Shown here one piece after another: positions 11,808 through 22,322 of a stretch of DNA of 64,000 bases. This stretch comes from Branchiostoma belcheri. Lineage: Eukaryota; Chordata; Leptocardii; Amphioxiformes; Branchiostomatidae. The stretch lies in assembly GCF_001625305.1 (NCBI RefSeq), contig NW_017803998.1:429063-493062 (forward strand), given 5' to 3'. Positions within the stretch are counted from its first letter, which is position 1, and the number at the start of each line of letters is the position of its first letter. The translations under genes were made by a program, and so were the position numbers. Under the pieces are notes generated by a model. The model was not told the DNA's origin. It ran no database searches and worked only from the letters and a program-made list of their open reading frames with translations.

Positions 11808-12133
11808 TAGCCTAGTATCCAGTCTTACGTGATTGGGGTTGTTGGGGGTGTTCAGGCAGGCTGTGTCTTAGCCTCGTATCCAGTCCGATCGTGATTGGGG
11901 GTATTGGGGTGTTCAGGCAGGTTGTGTCTTCGGGGGCTCTAATAGCTTCCCCCGCCCAGTGCAACAGGCTGTCCCGGTAGGAGAGTTGCGCTAATAAGAG
12001 TATGCTTGGGGATTTGGTTTCCCCCAACGTGTTCGTGGAGGGCTAATCAATCTCTCGTGAAATACACACCGGGAAACCTATGTGAGGCGGGCGGGACAGA
12101 GCCCGACCACGATCAGACTGGATACCAGGCTAG
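11808..12133. repeat. Duplicated end plus foldback element
   Basis: The 65-bp piece starting AGCCTAGTATCCAGTCTTACG near 11810 is repeated at about 11873 as AGCCTCGTATCCAGTCCGATCG. The second copy pairs with an inverted end at about 12105..12133 (CACGATCAGACTGGATACCAGGCTA), giving a ~260-bp foldback unit. No clean target duplication is visible. Confidence 0.6.
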
Positions 12134-12400
12134 CTGGTGTTTGAAGTAGGTTGCAGCGTGCTTGGCAGTGAAATGTTAAGTTACCTCAAATTCGATCACT
12201 GCTCCCGAACGTCAGCCATCCTTGGCCGGCTGATGTTCGAGGGAAAGTTCTGAGTTTTTGAGTTTAGGGACCGCGGTCGTAGGACCTCATTATTCAGATG
12301 ACAGCAGAGACATCTAGCGGCTTTGTGGAATAGAACCGGTAGTGCCAAAAGAAGAACGAACGATTACCGAAACTAAACGTCTTCTGACTTGCACATATTA

Positions 12401-12560
12401 ATTACCTTCGCCAAAAGGTTATGTTTTGAGTAGCGTTTGTCTGTCTGTCTGTTTGTGAACAGCATAACCCAAGAAGATCTATATGCATTGTCATGAAACT
12501 TGGTAGGAGGGTAGGTCTTAATTAGACCTAGAAATGATTAGATTTTGGGACAATGGGATA
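12401..12560 (+). repeat. Dispersed ACCTTCGCCAAAAGGTTATG-type repeat
   Basis: The stretch has ACCTTCGCCAAAAGGTTATG, then GTTTGTCTGTCTGTCTG, then GTGAACAGCATAACCCAAGAAG and TCATGAAACTTGGTAGGAGGG. A diverged relative lies at about 29645..29830 (TACCTTTGCCAAGAAAAAG, GGACAGCATAAATCG). From memory this layout recurs in many marine invertebrate genomes; its transposon class is not clear to me. Confidence 0.5.
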
Positions 12561-12590
12561 ATGAGTGTAGAAATCATCTCGTCGCTTATT

Positions 12591-12610
12591 NNNNNNNNNN
12601 NNNNNNNNNN
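12591..12610. other. Assembly gap (20 N)
   Basis: Twenty consecutive undetermined bases; the true length may differ. Open frames crossing it are not interpretable. Confidence 0.99.
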
Positions 12611-13244
12611 CAGAGTATTATAAAACCGGTTACGGTAGTACATTTAACGAGAACACAACAAAATACAAACAACGGGGGGAACATGGAAAGGAGTGGGGAA
12701 AACCTGCTACAGAACTTCCATCGTCAGGCGGGCGGGGGTAACCAGTGGAATCCGAGCTCGAGGTGGTCCGGTCTGCCGAGGCGATGGGGACTTGGCGCAA
12801 AATCCGTGGAACAGACGACCGATGTGAAGAAACGCGACGAAACTGAAGCACAGGGGCGCGCAGAAATCAGCAGAGCCGCTGGGCGCACATACGGGATGTA
12901 GTTCTGGTGTAGAGGTCAAGATCCATGGCGGAATATTCAACTTACGTGGAACACGAACGTCTACACAAGAAACAGTCAGAGAGACGGGAATCCACACGAG
13001 CAGAAGTACAGGGTGAAGTAATCCAGTGACCAGCGGAAGAAGCCAAAGGGGAAAATGTAACTACACACGCTTGGGACAATGTGATCGGGAGCCAAACAAA
13101 TGTGACCGTACAGAGAAAGGTTGAGCCACGAATGACCCTTACGAGGGTTAGGGAGGAAGGGTCAGAGGGTAAAGGGGCGGAATAATTAGTATCAGGGTAG
13201 GGGTCACGTGATTGTCTGTTCAGCCGACGGGAAACGAGATTACA

Positions 13245-13568
13245 CGCGTTTACACCACACGCATTTACAGTACACGCGTTTACAGCACACGCGTTTACAG
13301 TACACGTCGTTTACAGTACACGCGTTTACACCACACGCGTTCACAGTACACGCGTTTACAGTACACGCGTTTACACCACACGCGTTTACAGTACACGCGT
13401 TTACAGTACACGCGTTTACAGCACACGCGTTTACAGTACACGCGTTTACAGTACACGCGTTTACAGCACACGCGTTTACAGGACACGCGTTTACAGTAAA
13501 CGCGTTTACAGTAAACGCGTTTACAGTACACGCGTTTACAGTACACGCGTTTACAGTACACGCGTTTG
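13245..13568. repeat. 15-bp minisatellite, unit ACACGCGTTTACAGT
   Basis: About 21 units of ACACGCGTTTACAGT with variation mainly at two positions (CAGT/CACC/CAGC/CAGG) and a one-base insertion near 13308. Because the unit is a multiple of three and contains no stop in several frames, both strands show long open frames that are artefacts. Every unit carries the palindrome ACGCGT with two CpGs. Confidence 0.95.
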
Positions 13569-13569
13569 T

Positions 13570-15975
13570 ATCAAACATAACACGCCATGTCATGCACTGT
13601 CTCGACCCCCTCCCCTCGCCTCGCGCGGTGTTGGAAATTTGACGTCAGACATGAATCCTATCATTCAAATGCACCACCTGTGAACCTCAAAGCCGCGGGC
13701 CAGCATGGCGTCAATGTCAGTACTGACAAGTAATGCAAAAACGCGTGTAAATGAACGATTCTTTGTACGTATACATTTATTCCATCCCTACGAACGTCGC
13801 AACAAGTACTTGTGGGCTGTAACTGTCTCTAAGTTCCGTCTCTTTGCTTTATTTGCAACTTTATGTCGGTTAATCATCGATTGAATGCAGCAAAGTTACA
13901 AAGATGAAGTACATGGATCAAGAGCGGCCTCTAGCAGTTCGTTTCAGGACTGCACCACCATGTTGGCATTTCTGCTCGCGCTACTGCAGTAATTTTCTTT
14001 CGCCGCACCGGGGCGCTTTTGATCCATGGCGATTTCTACATCAAATGGCCATCAACCCTTGCGCCGTGATTGCGGCTCCTTAGCCAGCTAGTAACGACAA
14101 TAAGAATGTACAGCTGAGGAAATAATCTGAGTTAGGAACTGTTAACGTTTGTTAGATATATGAAGCGGGGCTCTTTCTGTCAGGTAAGCATTTTGCTCAT
14201 GTGTTGGACTCGCCTCGGGTGGCCGAACCACCGTAGGCTCCCGGATATCTCCGCGGTGCTGAAATGGTTGCACGCGGGTGCACGCCCGCCCAGCGCCGAG
14301 CGTTTTACGTGCTGGTTCGGTTTATATAGGAGCATCACGCTGCCTATGAGACGGAAGTAATCAGTTAGGCTGGCTGAAAAGGTAGACTGTCAGAAAGCCC
14401 TGTGCCAAACAGAAGAAGAAGAATGGGGACGGATGGTAAAACACTCCCAGGCCCAGAGCTGGTCCGTAAACAATGGTCACCAGGCTAGCAGTGGTAGTGG
14501 TGCATGCAGACGGCGGTATTGAAGGAAGCCAAAAAGGAGCCAAACAAAAACTTCAGATCATTTATTCCTTTATTGTAAAAAAAAAAAACGGCATGAGATG
14601 AGATATCTGAATGACGGAATGACCTAGAAAAGACAACAAACATGTACAAAAGAGTACCGTCCTTCCTGACATCTGCTTGGTTTCCATTCATATGGTAATG
14701 TCTTGGACCAGAGTTTGACGGCCCTCGACGGCGAAAACTTCAGTTCTGCAAGCGATCAGCTGATCGCCGAAACACATTTTTACGCATAACTCGAGAACGA
14801 AGAAAATTTGGACGAAGGCATTTAGCAGGATTATAAAGCAGACTACTAGGAATATACTCTGAAAATATGGGCACCGGAAAAGGCCAAAAGTTTGATTTTT
14901 CTGAAATTGAAAAAGCGGAAATTCATCCCCTATCACACCCCCGTTTTCGGGCTCCTGTTCCGGAAAGGGCCGTATCTCGCTAAAGAAGCCTCGCTCATTC
15001 CCAGATTCGGCCATTTCGCGAGTGGGGAAACGCGATGGGCTCTTATGGGGGTTTTACTCAAGGTCTTTCTCGCTCTTGTTCTTGACCTTGAGGCCCATCC
15101 TGACTATCACGAATAGATCAGGAAAGAACCGTTTTAGTCTTGTATATTTTCATTTTGAGGCAAACATTTATAGAACGGCTTGTACCAGCGGCTGAATATG
15201 AGCCTTTTTTGTCAAAATTTCTGCATTTACAGAGTGCAAGAAGGCTATAATCTCTGAAAAACATGCTATTTATACATGATAAAAGTCCTTAACTACAATC
15301 AACTTACTAAGTAAAACTGTTTTCCATTGAATACTAGGTATTTTACGTATTAATTTCCAGCAATTGTATGCGTGTATATAATACAACTATACAAGTGCTT
15401 GAAATTCTGCAGTAGCATGTTACCTGTCAACATTAATTTTCCTATTATATAAAAGTAAACACACACAAGAAAAACACATCACAAAAACATGGTGGGAAAT
15501 TTTTATTTTCTGTCACATTGCTATTTACAGCTATTTTCTCTCAGTCAATCCTGTCGTTGCAGTCTGATTTATTAATAATAGTCAGATACTTTTTGCGTAA
15601 CATTTTGTTGTACAAAATATGATATCAAATCAAGATCTCATCTACTAACTTCAAACTTCATATTAGAGTTTCATCAGGTTGGTAAGTCACTGAGTAAAAA
15701 ACTCATTTTACACAACCAAGTCATATTACACCCGTATGATACTGTGTGTTATACCAAAAGGCAGTTATACTGCTATACAGATAGAGATACTGATACCTGG
15801 AATGTCATATAATAATGTACAGCTACAGCAAAACATGACACTAAAATTCCAAACTATTCTTTTGATTGTCACAGAGTTGCAAGGCAAGAAAATTTCCTGG
15901 ACTGCAGTGTAGTCACATTGTGTGGTTTGTACAGAATTTTGCATAGTGAAGAAAGCGAATCCATTTCCAATTTGC
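13570..15975. other. Gene-free interval between minisatellite and DNAAF3
   Basis: No coding sequence is recognised on either strand. The interval is GC-moderate up to about 15120 and AT-rich afterwards. ATGAAGCGGGGC at 14160 is followed at 14184 by GTAAGC, a good splice-donor shape, but no downstream exon can be linked to it. The last part (about 15480..15975) is probably DNAAF3 3' UTR, with TTTATT (AATAAA on the - strand) near 15499 and 15568. Confidence 0.4.
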
Positions 15976-16041
15976 TCATGAATTCCTCTTGAACTGGTAC
16001 TTTGCAAACACATCCTTTGTGAAGTCGCACGCAGAGATGGG
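15976..16041 (-). CDS. DNAAF3: DNAAF3 exon 11 (residues 470-490 and stop)
   Basis: Acceptor CTTTCAG. Encodes a short C-terminus ([17 protein letters not shown]) ending in TGA at 15976..15978. Confidence 0.85.
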   Translation of the reverse strand, partial: PISACDFTKDVFAKYQFKRNS

Positions 16042-19000
16042 CTGAAAGACAGAAAAAAATTAAAATTAATACAGTAGATGAAAAAAATCACATATTTTGA
16101 AAGGAGTTAAGAGGCAAAGAGTGCCGTTCAAAGAAATTGTCATAAAAGTTTCTTTATCTTTAGATATACCTACTTTATTGCCAAGTTTTATGGCAATTTT
16201 TACCTGAGTCAGGACCCCCTAACTCTCTCACCCCTGTCCAAAGACCCCCGAACCCACGTACCTTCCAGCCTGCTGCAGCTGCCATCTCGTTAACTTTTTT
16301 CCCAAACTCCTCCAGTTGTTCATTCCTCAGGTCTATCAAGTACCTGTCAAAACAGTTTGAAGCTTTAAAACATGTATAAACCAATTTAAGATTTGTCATT
16401 AAATTCTTAAAGAATTTTACTACATAATGCTTATGTATACAATGTAGCTAGATAGCACATAGATTTTTGTAGTTCTATCAATTGAATAATTCCATGGTTT
16501 GCTTGCCAAAGTAAAATATCTAGAAATTGGAAAATAATGTAAATCAACTAGCCTGGGTTCCATCCTGGTTAGTAAACTAACGGAGCGGACGTAAACTAAC
16601 CAGGATGGAACCCAGGCTATAAATCAACAGAATACATGTATAATATGTAATTATTAGTCTAGTATTTCTGGACATGCGTTTCTGGATATGTGTACATATG
16701 TCTGTACAGTTTTCAATCAAAACAAATTTAAAACAATATAGTGAATGCTCCAATCGTGACTGTATCGCAATTAATCAAATCCATCTCTGAGAGTTGGATC
16801 CAATCGCGATTGACAGCAATTCCCATGCAGAAGGAACAAGTGTGAATGCATCGGGATCCAATCACAATTGGAGGCAATGCTCATTCAATCGCAATTGGAT
16901 CCCAGAGGTGGATTTAATGTGAACGGGGTGTTAGTGTTTGAAATAACAACACTCACTTTGCTGTCTCTACAATGATGACAGCCTCGTCCGCGAGGGTAGC
17001 GTTGAGCTCCGGAGTGATCCCGTGGACCATGCCGCTGGCAAAGAACACCACGTCGAACAGCCCGGCGTACTTACTGCGGCGCGGGATGTCGCTACAGGCG
17101 TTCAGAGGCAGGAAGTGAACCTTGAAGTCTGGACAGGGGATCAGTCCTGCGAAAGAGAGGAGAGAGATTTCAGTTGCCTGATGTATATGAAGAATTTTTA
17201 TTAAAACACCAGGAACTTTTCACATCCAACATTTCTGTGACTTTTGATTATTACTCAACCTGACAAATATAAAATTTAATGTATAAACAAACTTAAGGCA
17301 CAACAACATGTTGTCTAAACAATAGTTTTATATATCATCTTTAACCTTCTGCCACCTAACCCCGTAAGCTATAGAAAATTGGTAGCCAAATAGCTATATA
17401 CTTCAGTTAAATTGATAGTCGACAATCATAAATCAAACTTTATTGACGATAACGTAACGATGACAGCACAGAATTCCTGCTAATTCTGAGCCATCATTAT
17501 TAACCTTGAAGTTCTCCCTGCTGCTTAACCCCATAAGACAAATTTGGTGCCAAATCCGTAACTTAGCAGGCTACAGGTTAATTACTATGGTACAAAAACA
17601 GAATCTGATATGCTGAATGTACATGTACACACATGTATGACCTACAAACATCAGTTACAGAAAGATCCTAAGCATCAAATTCCCAACCACACCTTGATCT
17701 TCTTCCTTAGCTGTACCATCTCCTCTATCTCCTCCTCCTGATGTTTCAGATGGTTTCTCTGGTCCCTCATCTTCCTCTTCTTCCTCCTCCTCTGTTATCT
17801 CTGTCAGTGTCGCTCCTTTCTTCTCCCCAGAGTCCTTCTCCTCTTTAGGCGGGACGTATCTCTCCTTGTGCAGAATCTCGTGGAACATGGCCAGCAGGTT
17901 GTACTCTGACACAAATGAGCAGCACTGAAAAGTTGATAAAAAAACATGGATCAACTTGGAAGGCCTAAAGACAATAAATATAAACAAGATCATAACTAGT
18001 ACAAAAAAATAACAACAAATAACATAGCAAATTTCAAACTCTCAAAGAACAAATTACATCAGCAGACACTCTAAATACAGAGATTTTGATCATCTGTAAT
18101 AAACTTATTTATGGCCCATGCCATACATAATTCTATTTGAACAATGTGTAACAAGTGAGCCTTTACCATAAGACAACTGGTGTTCAGTATATCATAAACT
18201 TTGTTTTTAACCTTTAGCACACTGAAGTACCCATTTGGCTACCAATTCTCTGTTTAAACTATAGGTTTGGGCAGCAGGAAAAAGGTTTATATTGTAAGTA
18301 TCCTCTTACCCCAGTATGGAGTCCGTTGGCAGTCTTGAACAGATCCTGGTTCTCTGACTCTAACCCGTGACTGATGAAGGGGCCGGTCGCGATGTCCCCC
18401 CAATATCCCCGGGCAGGGATCCTCTCTCCCTCCTAAACAAACAAACAAACAAACAAACAAACAATAAACGTTTTCATAAATCGTGAAATTACACATTGTA
18501 AAGTCAACCCTGTACGAGTGATCTAAGCTCTGACTGAGAACCACCTGGCCATTGTGACCACTTTTTGGTGGTCCCTTAGATTATTTCTTCCATTGACCAA
18601 AGCAGTAAGAATACCGTCTATATATTACTATCTCTATAGTGACCACCTGTCACTATGATTTTTGTCATTTCCCATGAGTGGACACCATTGACACATTTGG
18701 ATGACTAGAAATTCAACCATTGACTGTAAAAGCAGATACTCATCCCATACTGCATGTACATACTATATTAGTCTTTGTAAAGTACATTTATTTAGTCTCA
18801 TGGTATGTTTGTTACTGCCATACCAGTACATGTCATTGATACCATTAGATGTCATGCTTTGTACCTTGCACAATGGGCTTGTGCAATAAAGTTTAATGTA
18901 TTCACAATTCCAGCTTGCTGCAACATGATACTGTATAAGAGACATCATAGTGCACAATTCAGTCAGCTACCATTAAACAAAGTCTTCTAGGAAGAAATGA

Positions 19001-21924
19001 AGAAACTTACCCGTTTGAGTAACACCCCAGACGCCAGTGTACGGTTCCCCACCGTGTAGTCTCCCTCACGGACTTGGAACGCCACGCCTGATTCTCTCCA
19101 TCGGTTATACTCCGAACCATGCAGGATTTTAGCCTGAGGAAAGTAAAAAAAAATTCAAATATTGTTTCTCAAATTTATTCATAAAAATCTGTCACTAATT
19201 CTTTGGTCTTCTTCATTTAACATTTACATATATATCCCTTCATCCATAATAAGCTAAACTCATTCCTTCAATCATTCAGTCAGTCAGTCACTCACTTGCA
19301 AGTTTTCCTTTGTTTTGTTTGCAAGAAAAACAGAAAACCAAGATTTCTAACTTATAAAAAGTATTTAGGGTCTTCATGACCTTCAAGTTCACCCCATTTC
19401 CTGTGCATGACCTTTTGACCTGTCATCCTGCCTGTCAATATTCCACCCACCCCTGTGCTGTCAACCTACTCAGTCTGGACAGTCAGACAGACCAACCCAC
19501 ATCACCGGCACGGCGGCACCCAAAACAATACTTTCATACCCGGAAGAAAAAAATAACAGTTACAGTGAAAACAACAGTTACTGTTGTTTTAAGAGAGAAC
19601 TCAAGTTTCAAACTCACGTCCTTCTCGTGTAGTTTCATGGTGCGGTCCCAGTCGTACACGTTCTTCCGACTGTCGTAACGGACTTCCAGGTACCGCCTCT
19701 GTCTGGCGTCCCTGCGATACAGACAACGTACGCCATCTTATTCAGATCATCATTCATTAAAATTTAAAAAACAAGTAAACATGATTTTTTTATATTAGTA
19801 TGCTACGCAACTTAACTAGAAGCATCATTTGAAATGAAGATTCGTTTCATTAAAAAATTAATTTTTTGGGGGGGTTTCTGATCAAATTATTTTACTATTT
19901 TACTATACTAACTACAGTATAATCAACTATCAATCAAGATTAAAAGTATTGATAGAGTCTACTAGAAGATATGTATTTTGTATCACTACTGCTTTTTGAG
20001 AATTATTGCTTGTTGTTTTCTGGACTCACCAGAACTTGGCGATGTCGAATGACTTGACCTCAGGGTCACGCCAGAACTTACAGATGGCCTCCATCGCGTC
20101 TCGTTCTCGGAACTTCAACATCGTCATGTCCACCAGCGGCATGTCACACGCCAGTCTGTCTGCATCTGTTGTAGGACAAATGATAAGCACTGTATGACAT
20201 TGTATCCCTTTTAGTTTTACTCTTACGTTTATATATTGTATGGTTACTAGACTTAAATTCTGTCTTTTCAATGATATATTTTTATAGTTGTTTTCATTTG
20301 TTGTAGACATCAGGACAGTTTTATTACTGAGAGCTGGCAAAATTAAACTTTCCTAACAATCTTTTTATCGCCCCAACTACTGTCATCAGTTTGCAATACA
20401 CAATCTCTGAAAATGTGTTGTAGACGCCAAGGTTTTGAACTAACTATGAAAACAGAAAAAACTCACAATTTCTAAAAAGTCTCAGATAATGAAACCTGTA
20501 CCTGTGATGAGTTTTATGAAGTCTGTAGCCTTGGTTCTGATGTAGTCAGCTGTCTGTTCTCGTACAAGTGCATCTCCAAAAACCTCCAGGTACAACTCAG
20601 TTTTCTCTGTGAATAAAAACATCTCTAACAGTTTTCATGGCTTATGTAGCCAGGACTGGTGTAACAGTAACTAACACTATAACGTTACATGTATAACTGT
20701 CATTTTTAAAATGTCAATTTCTTTTTCTTATACCATAATATCAGGTTTCGGCACTATATTATGCCTACTCAATGGTTTCATCAAGAAACAAGTACTAAGA
20801 ACTGATATGCCACAAAAAAGCACTTTATGCGCCAAAAATTTTAAGCCTGTATCACAGCACCTGCCAAGGAGGTTAGAGTAGATGAGCACGTCGGCAGAAC
20901 GTACTGCACCTGCGTGAAACCCGTAATGTATTGTGCATAGCACTTCGGCAGAATGTCTCATATAAGGTTGTATTCCTTCATATAAGGTTAGCATTTCGAC
21001 AGTAGTTTCCAAATGTTATGTCGGAAAGAATATCCTCTGCAAAATTCTGATGCAATGTTGACCAAAAACCCAACGAAAAACGCGAAAATACGGGGTTCTG
21101 CGCAGGCGCAGTACGTTCTGCCGACGTGCTGAGTAGATGAAACAGGCCTTACCCTGCAGCCCCATCCTGGCCGGAGGTTCCAGAGCGATGTGCAGTAACA
21201 ACAGGTGTCTCAGTAACAACTCCAACTGGTTCTCTACGACATAGAACTGTGCAGGGCAACAGAGATTAAAAACAATTTGTTAGACTTCATACTTCATTCA
21301 GCTTACAAAAAAATTCATTGGAAGGTACAAGCTTATGCATGTATATATGGGCTAACATGACAGGTAAGTTATAACGTGAAGGCTGTTATAGATGTTAATG
21401 TTATTCATCAAAATATAATTTAATTTAGTCTGACAAGCAATAATTATGGCCTCATCAAAATGCTGGATCAAAACTACGACATAATAATAATTCATACTAT
21501 TGCTTGAAATTAAGATTTGAAAAGCCTGAGTGACCAAAAAAACTTTTTACTTTAACACAGCTGATGCGTTTGATTACATTACCATGGGAACGAAATCGAG
21601 CGGACGCCCCCCTCCCACACTTCATCGTCCCTCGCTAGAATTCCACACTCTGCTGTAATTATGCTTGTCCTTACAGACATCTTTACACATACGTACGTTG
21701 ATCTTCCTTCTGTGCCACCTGTAAGACTGAGCAATGGTCTTCAAAATGTGTCTACAGTCTCCAGCTCCCACCAGCAAAACATTCAGATCTCTCGAAGATT
21801 CGGCGGACTCTGAAAGCGTCAATTTTTCCAGTCTCAGCTCCTTTCCCAAGTCTTGTAAGTCCTGTGCAGGACTAAAACCCCACCACGCGATGTTTCCGAA
21901 ACCTTCGGTACCCTTTGAAGCCAT
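15976..21924 (-). CDS. DNAAF3: Dynein axonemal assembly factor 3 (DNAAF3), 11 exons, complete
   Basis: DNAAF3 (Chlamydomonas PF22) is a cytosolic factor needed to pre-assemble axonemal dynein arms; human loss causes primary ciliary dyskinesia. Exons on the - strand: 21924..21697, 21246..21153, 20606..20502, 20165..20030, 19711..19618, 19133..19011, 18432..18310, 17924..17693, 17146..16957, 16343..16262, 16041..15976. All ten introns have GT/AG ends and all phases join, giving 1473 nt and 490 residues. Family hallmarks: [17 protein letters not shown] and [17 protein letters not shown] in exon 1, [16 protein letters not shown] in exon 4, [12 protein letters not shown] in exon 7. An acidic Glu run (about residues 330..365) interrupts the C-terminal half. 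The start was chosen at 21924 because it gives the expected short N-terminus before GFGN; the frame upstream lacks similarity. Vertebrate proteins are about 540 residues, so this one is slightly shorter. No broken features. Confidence 0.95.
16262..16343 (-). CDS. DNAAF3: DNAAF3 exon 10 (residues 442-469)
   Basis: Acceptor TTGACAG. Encodes [20 protein letters not shown] ending at GWK before GTACGT. Confidence 0.9.
16549..16619. mobile_element. 71-bp hairpin element with 9-bp target duplication
   Basis: Arms TAGCCTGGGTTCCATCCTGG and its exact complement flank a ~20-bp centre. Identical 9-bp direct repeats TAAATCAAC lie at 16540..16548 and 16620..16628. It sits in DNAAF3 intron 9. The duplication length suggests a Mutator-like or other 9-bp transposase. 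Confidence 0.85.
16957..17146 (-). CDS. DNAAF3: DNAAF3 exon 9 (residues 379-441)
   Basis: Acceptor TTCGCAG. Encodes [29 protein letters not shown] and [11 protein letters not shown], a Rossmann-like core resembling the methyltransferase-fold C-terminal part. CpG-rich relative to the flanking introns, as expected for coding sequence here. Confidence 0.92.
17693..17924 (-). CDS. DNAAF3: DNAAF3 exon 8 (residues 302-378), acidic insert
   Basis: Starts [18 protein letters not shown] and then turns into a charged low-complexity stretch with a run of glutamates and a Gly-rich end. The acidic part is poorly conserved in the family as far as I know and is probably disordered. Confidence 0.88.
18310..18432 (-). 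CDS. DNAAF3: DNAAF3 exon 7 (residues 261-301)
   Basis: Exactly 41 codons in phase 0. Encodes [18 protein letters not shown], the most conserved DNAAF3 block. A (CAAA)n run lies immediately upstream in the intron (18433..18465). Confidence 0.94.
19011..19133 (-). CDS. DNAAF3: DNAAF3 exon 6 (residues 220-260)
   Basis: Exactly 41 codons in phase 0. Encodes [15 protein letters not shown] and [10 protein letters not shown], equivalent to FRRWRDTGVAFELRD and NRTLASGRLL in vertebrates. Confidence 0.93.
19618..19711 (-). CDS. DNAAF3: DNAAF3 exon 5 (residues 188-219)
   Basis: Acceptor ATCGCAG. Encodes [18 protein letters not shown] and MKLHEKD, matching the family block RHYLGSRYD...DWDLRMKLHD. Donor GTGAGT. 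Confidence 0.93.
20030..20165 (-). CDS. DNAAF3: DNAAF3 exon 4 (residues 143-188)
   Basis: Acceptor CAACAG. Encodes the conserved [17 protein letters not shown] segment and ends inside the tryptophan codon of AKFW before GTGAGT. Confidence 0.93.
20502..20606 (-). CDS. DNAAF3: DNAAF3 exon 3 (residues 108-142)
   Basis: Acceptor TTCACAG, phase 1 entry. Encodes [16 protein letters not shown], equivalent to the vertebrate ERSETFLEVWGNALLR stretch. Donor GTACAG. Confidence 0.9.
20885..21130. mobile_element. Foldback element with 9-bp target duplication, copy 1
   Basis: The 246-bp element starts AGCACGTCGGCAGAACGTAC and ends with the inverted form, the arms reaching about 30 bp. Perfect 9-bp duplications GAGTAGATG flank it (20876..20884 and 21131..21139). 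It lies in DNAAF3 intron 2, 21 bp from the exon 2 donor. No open frame of transposase size is present, so it is non-autonomous. The 9-bp duplication is typical of MULE elements. Confidence 0.88.
21153..21246 (-). CDS. DNAAF3: DNAAF3 exon 2 (residues 77-107)
   Basis: Follows acceptor TGCACAG; begins [18 protein letters not shown], matching the vertebrate FFVLENNLE region, and continues to PPARMGLQ. Donor GTAAGG lies 21 bp from a foldback transposon. Confidence 0.92.
21578..21591 (+). promoter_or_regulatory. RFX X-box-like motif in DNAAF3 intron 1
   Basis: ATTACCATGGGAAC matches the palindromic X-box GTTACCATGGCAAC at 12 of 14 positions. RFX factors bind X-boxes near promoters of ciliary genes in animals. 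It lies 106 bp downstream of the exon 1 donor. Binding is inferred. Confidence 0.5.
21697..21924 (-). CDS. DNAAF3: DNAAF3 exon 1 (residues 1-76)
   Basis: Contains the start codon (21922..21924), the [12 protein letters not shown] motif and the strand-loop motif [15 protein letters not shown], which resembles the nucleotide-loop region of methyltransferase-like folds (inference). Ends at AAC before donor GTACGT. Confidence 0.93.
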
Positions 21925-22080
21925 GTTGTTATCCAGACAAGAGAGAAATCGTCGAAAATAATACAGCACTAAACCAAATCTTTAGCAAAACCCGCCATTT
22001 TGTAATTATGCAGTGCAATAGCGCCACCTAGCGAAGTAAAATGACAATGCGTGCTAATGGTATGCCTGCATTTACCAAAT

Positions 22081-22322
22081 TAGTAAGGATCGTATATATT
22101 CCGTAAAATTCGTATGTTTCTAGTAAGGATCGTATGTATTTCGTAAAATTCGTATGTTTCTAGTAAGGATCGTAACGTTATATTCCGTAAAATTCATATG
22201 TTTCTAGTAATAATTGATCGTATGTATTTCGTAGACTTCGAATGTTTCTAGTAAGGATCGTATGTATTCCGTAAAATTCGTATGTTTCCTAGTAAGGATC
22301 GTATGAATTCCGTAAAATTCTG
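22081..22322. repeat. 40-44-bp minisatellite upstream of DNAAF3
   Basis: Six units of the type TAGTAAGGATCGTATGTATT followed by CCGTAAAATTCGTATGTTTC, lengths 40 to 44 bp. The array begins about 155 bp upstream of the DNAAF3 start codon, so it may lie in or beside its promoter. Confidence 0.9.

Noticed and set aside
13245..13568. CRISPR-like repeat array
   Set aside because: Units are head-to-tail with no spacers, in a eukaryotic context; it is a minisatellite.
13208..13642. Long open frames on both strands (VHAFT, YTRLQ, VNACT repeats)
   Set aside because: They are translations of the 15-bp minisatellite; a stop-free unit divisible by three opens several frames at once.
14160..14183. ATG followed by eight codons and a perfect GTAAGC donor
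   Set aside because: Looks like a first exon, but no acceptor with coding continuation could be linked to it, so it is not called.
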